Assembly (NCBI GenBank): GCA_009778295.1
Contig: WRKB01000261.1
Coordinates: 1 to 7,384, forward strand
DNA: 7,384 nt
From: Betaproteobacteria bacterium
GTDB lineage: Bacteria; Desulfobacterota; Desulfovibrionia; Desulfovibrionales; Desulfovibrionaceae
Reading direction: 5' to 3'
Under the pieces are notes generated by a model. It did not search any database, was not told where the DNA came from, and saw only the letters and a list, made by a program, of their open reading frames with translations. Shown piece by piece: positions 6,124-7,384 of this stretch. Both the position numbers and the translations under genes were made by a program. Position 1 is the first letter of the stretch; every line of letters starts with the position of its first letter.

Positions 6124-7384
6124 ATGACAGATGCTGGCTTCCTTCAACAGCCCCCGCTGCTGGCTGAACTTGTCGATCTTGACGGGACAGGGCTTGCGCG
6201 GATTTATGCGCGGCTTCTGGAACGTATTGCCGCGCTCGATCCCGTATTGCGCGTCTTTGAGGGCGGTTCGCCGGACACGGCGCAAGTAATGGAGGAATGC
6301 GCGGCCATTGCGAAACGCTGGCCGCATCCGAACAAACGCCCCCCTTTATTCGGCCTGCCAGTAGGCATCAAGGCTATTATCCGCGTGGCGGGCAGGCAGA
6401 TTCGTTGTGGTTCGCTGCTTCCCGCGGATCTTTTTGATGGAGCGGAAGCCTCCCTGGTGCATCATCTGCGCGAAGCCGGGGCAATCATTCTGGGGCATAC
6501 CGGCAGTGCGGAATTTGCCCATGCCGAGCCTGGCCCCACCTGCAATCCGCATCATTGCGGCCACACGCCCGGCGGCTCCAGCAGCGGTTCCGCCGCCGGA
6601 GTAGCCGCCGGATTCTTCAGCCTGGGAGTCGGCACGCAAACCATAGGCTCCATCATCCGGCCCGCATCTTACTGTGGCGTCACAGGTTTCAAGCCCAGTT
6701 ACGAGCGTCTGCCCATAGACGGGATCATCCCCTTTGCCCGCAGCGTGGATCATCCGGGTTTTTTCGGCGTCAATCCGCACGAGATCGCGGCCGTCATGGC
6801 GGTTCTTGTCCCACAGTGGCGGCAAGGCACACTGCCCCGCACCTTGCGCCTGGCCCTGCCCACAGGCCCATATCTGCGTTGCGCCCTGTCACAGGTCGTG
6901 AGCCTACTGCGCACCCGCATGGAGGGCATTGCAGCCTGTCTGGGAAAACAGGGTCGCTTCCTGGAACTTGTCGAGCTGCCCTGCCTGGACGACATGGACG
7001 AACTGCGCGAACGGCATGAATTGCTCATCGCCGCCGAAGCAGCTCAAGTGCATCTGGAGTGGTTTGCGCGCTTTGCTCCGCTGTATCGTCCACGTACAGC
7101 GGAACTCATCCAGCGCGGCAGCAAGGCAAAAGAAGCAGACGTGGAAGTCGCTCGCGCCTCGCGCCTTGAATTGCGCCAGCGCCTGCACGAATTGATGCGG
7201 AAACATGAGGTGGATTTTTGGTTCAGCCCTTCCAGCGTGGGGGAGGCTGACGAGACCTTGCACAGCACGGGCAGCCCGATCATGAATCTTCCTTGGACCC
7301 ATGCCGGCTTGCCGAGCTTGAACCTGCCGCTAGGCCGTGGCGCGCGTGGTCTGCCGCTGGGGATGCAGCTTGTCGGCGGCTTCG
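6124..7384 (+). CDS. Amidase signature family hydrolase, 3' end off window
   Basis: 420 codons are open to the window edge; the C-terminus is missing. The amidase signature runs from about 150 to 190 (PGGSSSGSAAGVAAG, then GTQTIGSIIRPAS, CGVTGFKPS). The Ser-cisSer-Lys triad can be assigned as Lys83 (GLPVGIK), Ser152 (GGSSSGS) and Ser176 (TIGSI). The spacings of 69 and 24 residues equal those of malonamidase E2 as I recall it, so catalysis should be intact. The late motif STGSPIMNLPWTHAGLPSLNLP (380-401) and GLPLGMQLVG (409-418) are also family-typical. It hydrolyses an amide, probably of a small molecule; the substrate is unknown. The gatB and gatC partners are not seen nearby, and an assignment as the GatA tRNA amidotransferase subunit is not favoured. 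The ATG at 6124 has no clear ribosome site; the frame is open upstream to 5926 but holds no ATG or GTG start. Confidence 0.93.
   Translation, partial: MTDAGFLQQPPLLAELVDLDGTGLARIYARLLERIAALDPVLRVFEGGSPDTAQVMEECAAIAKRWPHPNKRPPLFGLPVGIKAIIRVAGRQIRCGSLLPADLFDGAEASLVHHLREAGAIILGHTGSAEFAHAEPGPTCNPHHCGHTPGGSSSGSAAGVAAGFFSLGVGTQTIGSIIRPASYCGVTGFKPSYERLPIDGIIPFARSVDHPGFFGVNPHEIAAVMAVLVPQWRQGTLPRTLRLALPTGPYLRCALSQVVSLLRTRMEGIAACLGKQGRFLELVELPCLDDMDELRERHELLIAAEAAQVHLEWFARFAPLYRPRTAELIQRGSKAKEADVEVARASRLELRQRLHELMRKHEVDFWFSPSSVGEADETLHSTGSPIMNLPWTHAGLPSLNLPLGRGARGLPLGMQLVGGF

Noticed and set aside
5965..6327. 120-codon minus-strand frame across the hairpins and the amidase start
   Set aside because: More than half lies antisense to the amidase N-terminus and the rest covers the hairpin region; the sequence does not look like a known protein. 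A decayed fragment cannot be fully excluded.

Overview
The window comes from a bacterial chromosome of moderately high GC. The dense minus-strand two-component genes, the PAS subtype and the HPt-tail style resemble Desulfovibrio-like sulfate reducers (Desulfovibrionaceae). This is an impression from protein style, not a proof; no rRNA or tRNA marker gene is present.

Layout: positions 1-4533 hold a tight minus-strand signalling cassette. In transcription order it contains a 140-aa stand-alone response regulator (4533 to 4111), a 587-aa multidomain protein that looks like a degenerate hybrid kinase (4121 to 2358, overlapping the regulator by 11 nt), and a large soluble hybrid histidine kinase (2318 down past the left edge) with three tandem PAS domains, HisKA, HATPase and the start of a receiver. 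Upstream, on the same strand, lie a universal-stress-family protein (5210-4782) and a GNAT acetyltransferase (5820-5314). A 303-nt divergent intergenic region (5821-6123) with two tandem hairpins separates these from a plus-strand amidase-signature enzyme (6124 past the right edge).

How it may work (inference): the PAS-rich kinase autophosphorylates on His471 and can pass phosphate to its own receiver, to the receiver of the middle protein (Asp259) and to the stand-alone regulator (Asp58). The middle protein keeps an apparently working receiver. Its ATPase-like domain has lost the nucleotide-binding boxes and its HPt-like domain has Leu where the phosphorylated His should be, so it looks like a scaffold, decoy or phosphate sink and not a catalytic relay. 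None of the signalling proteins in the window has a DNA-binding or enzymatic output domain, so the output must lie elsewhere or act by protein contact.

The most distinctive non-coding element is a long imperfect inverted repeat (about 4564-4648), enclosing a 7-bp tandem direct repeat, just upstream of the signalling cassette. No CRISPR array, insertion sequence, rRNA or tRNA was seen.
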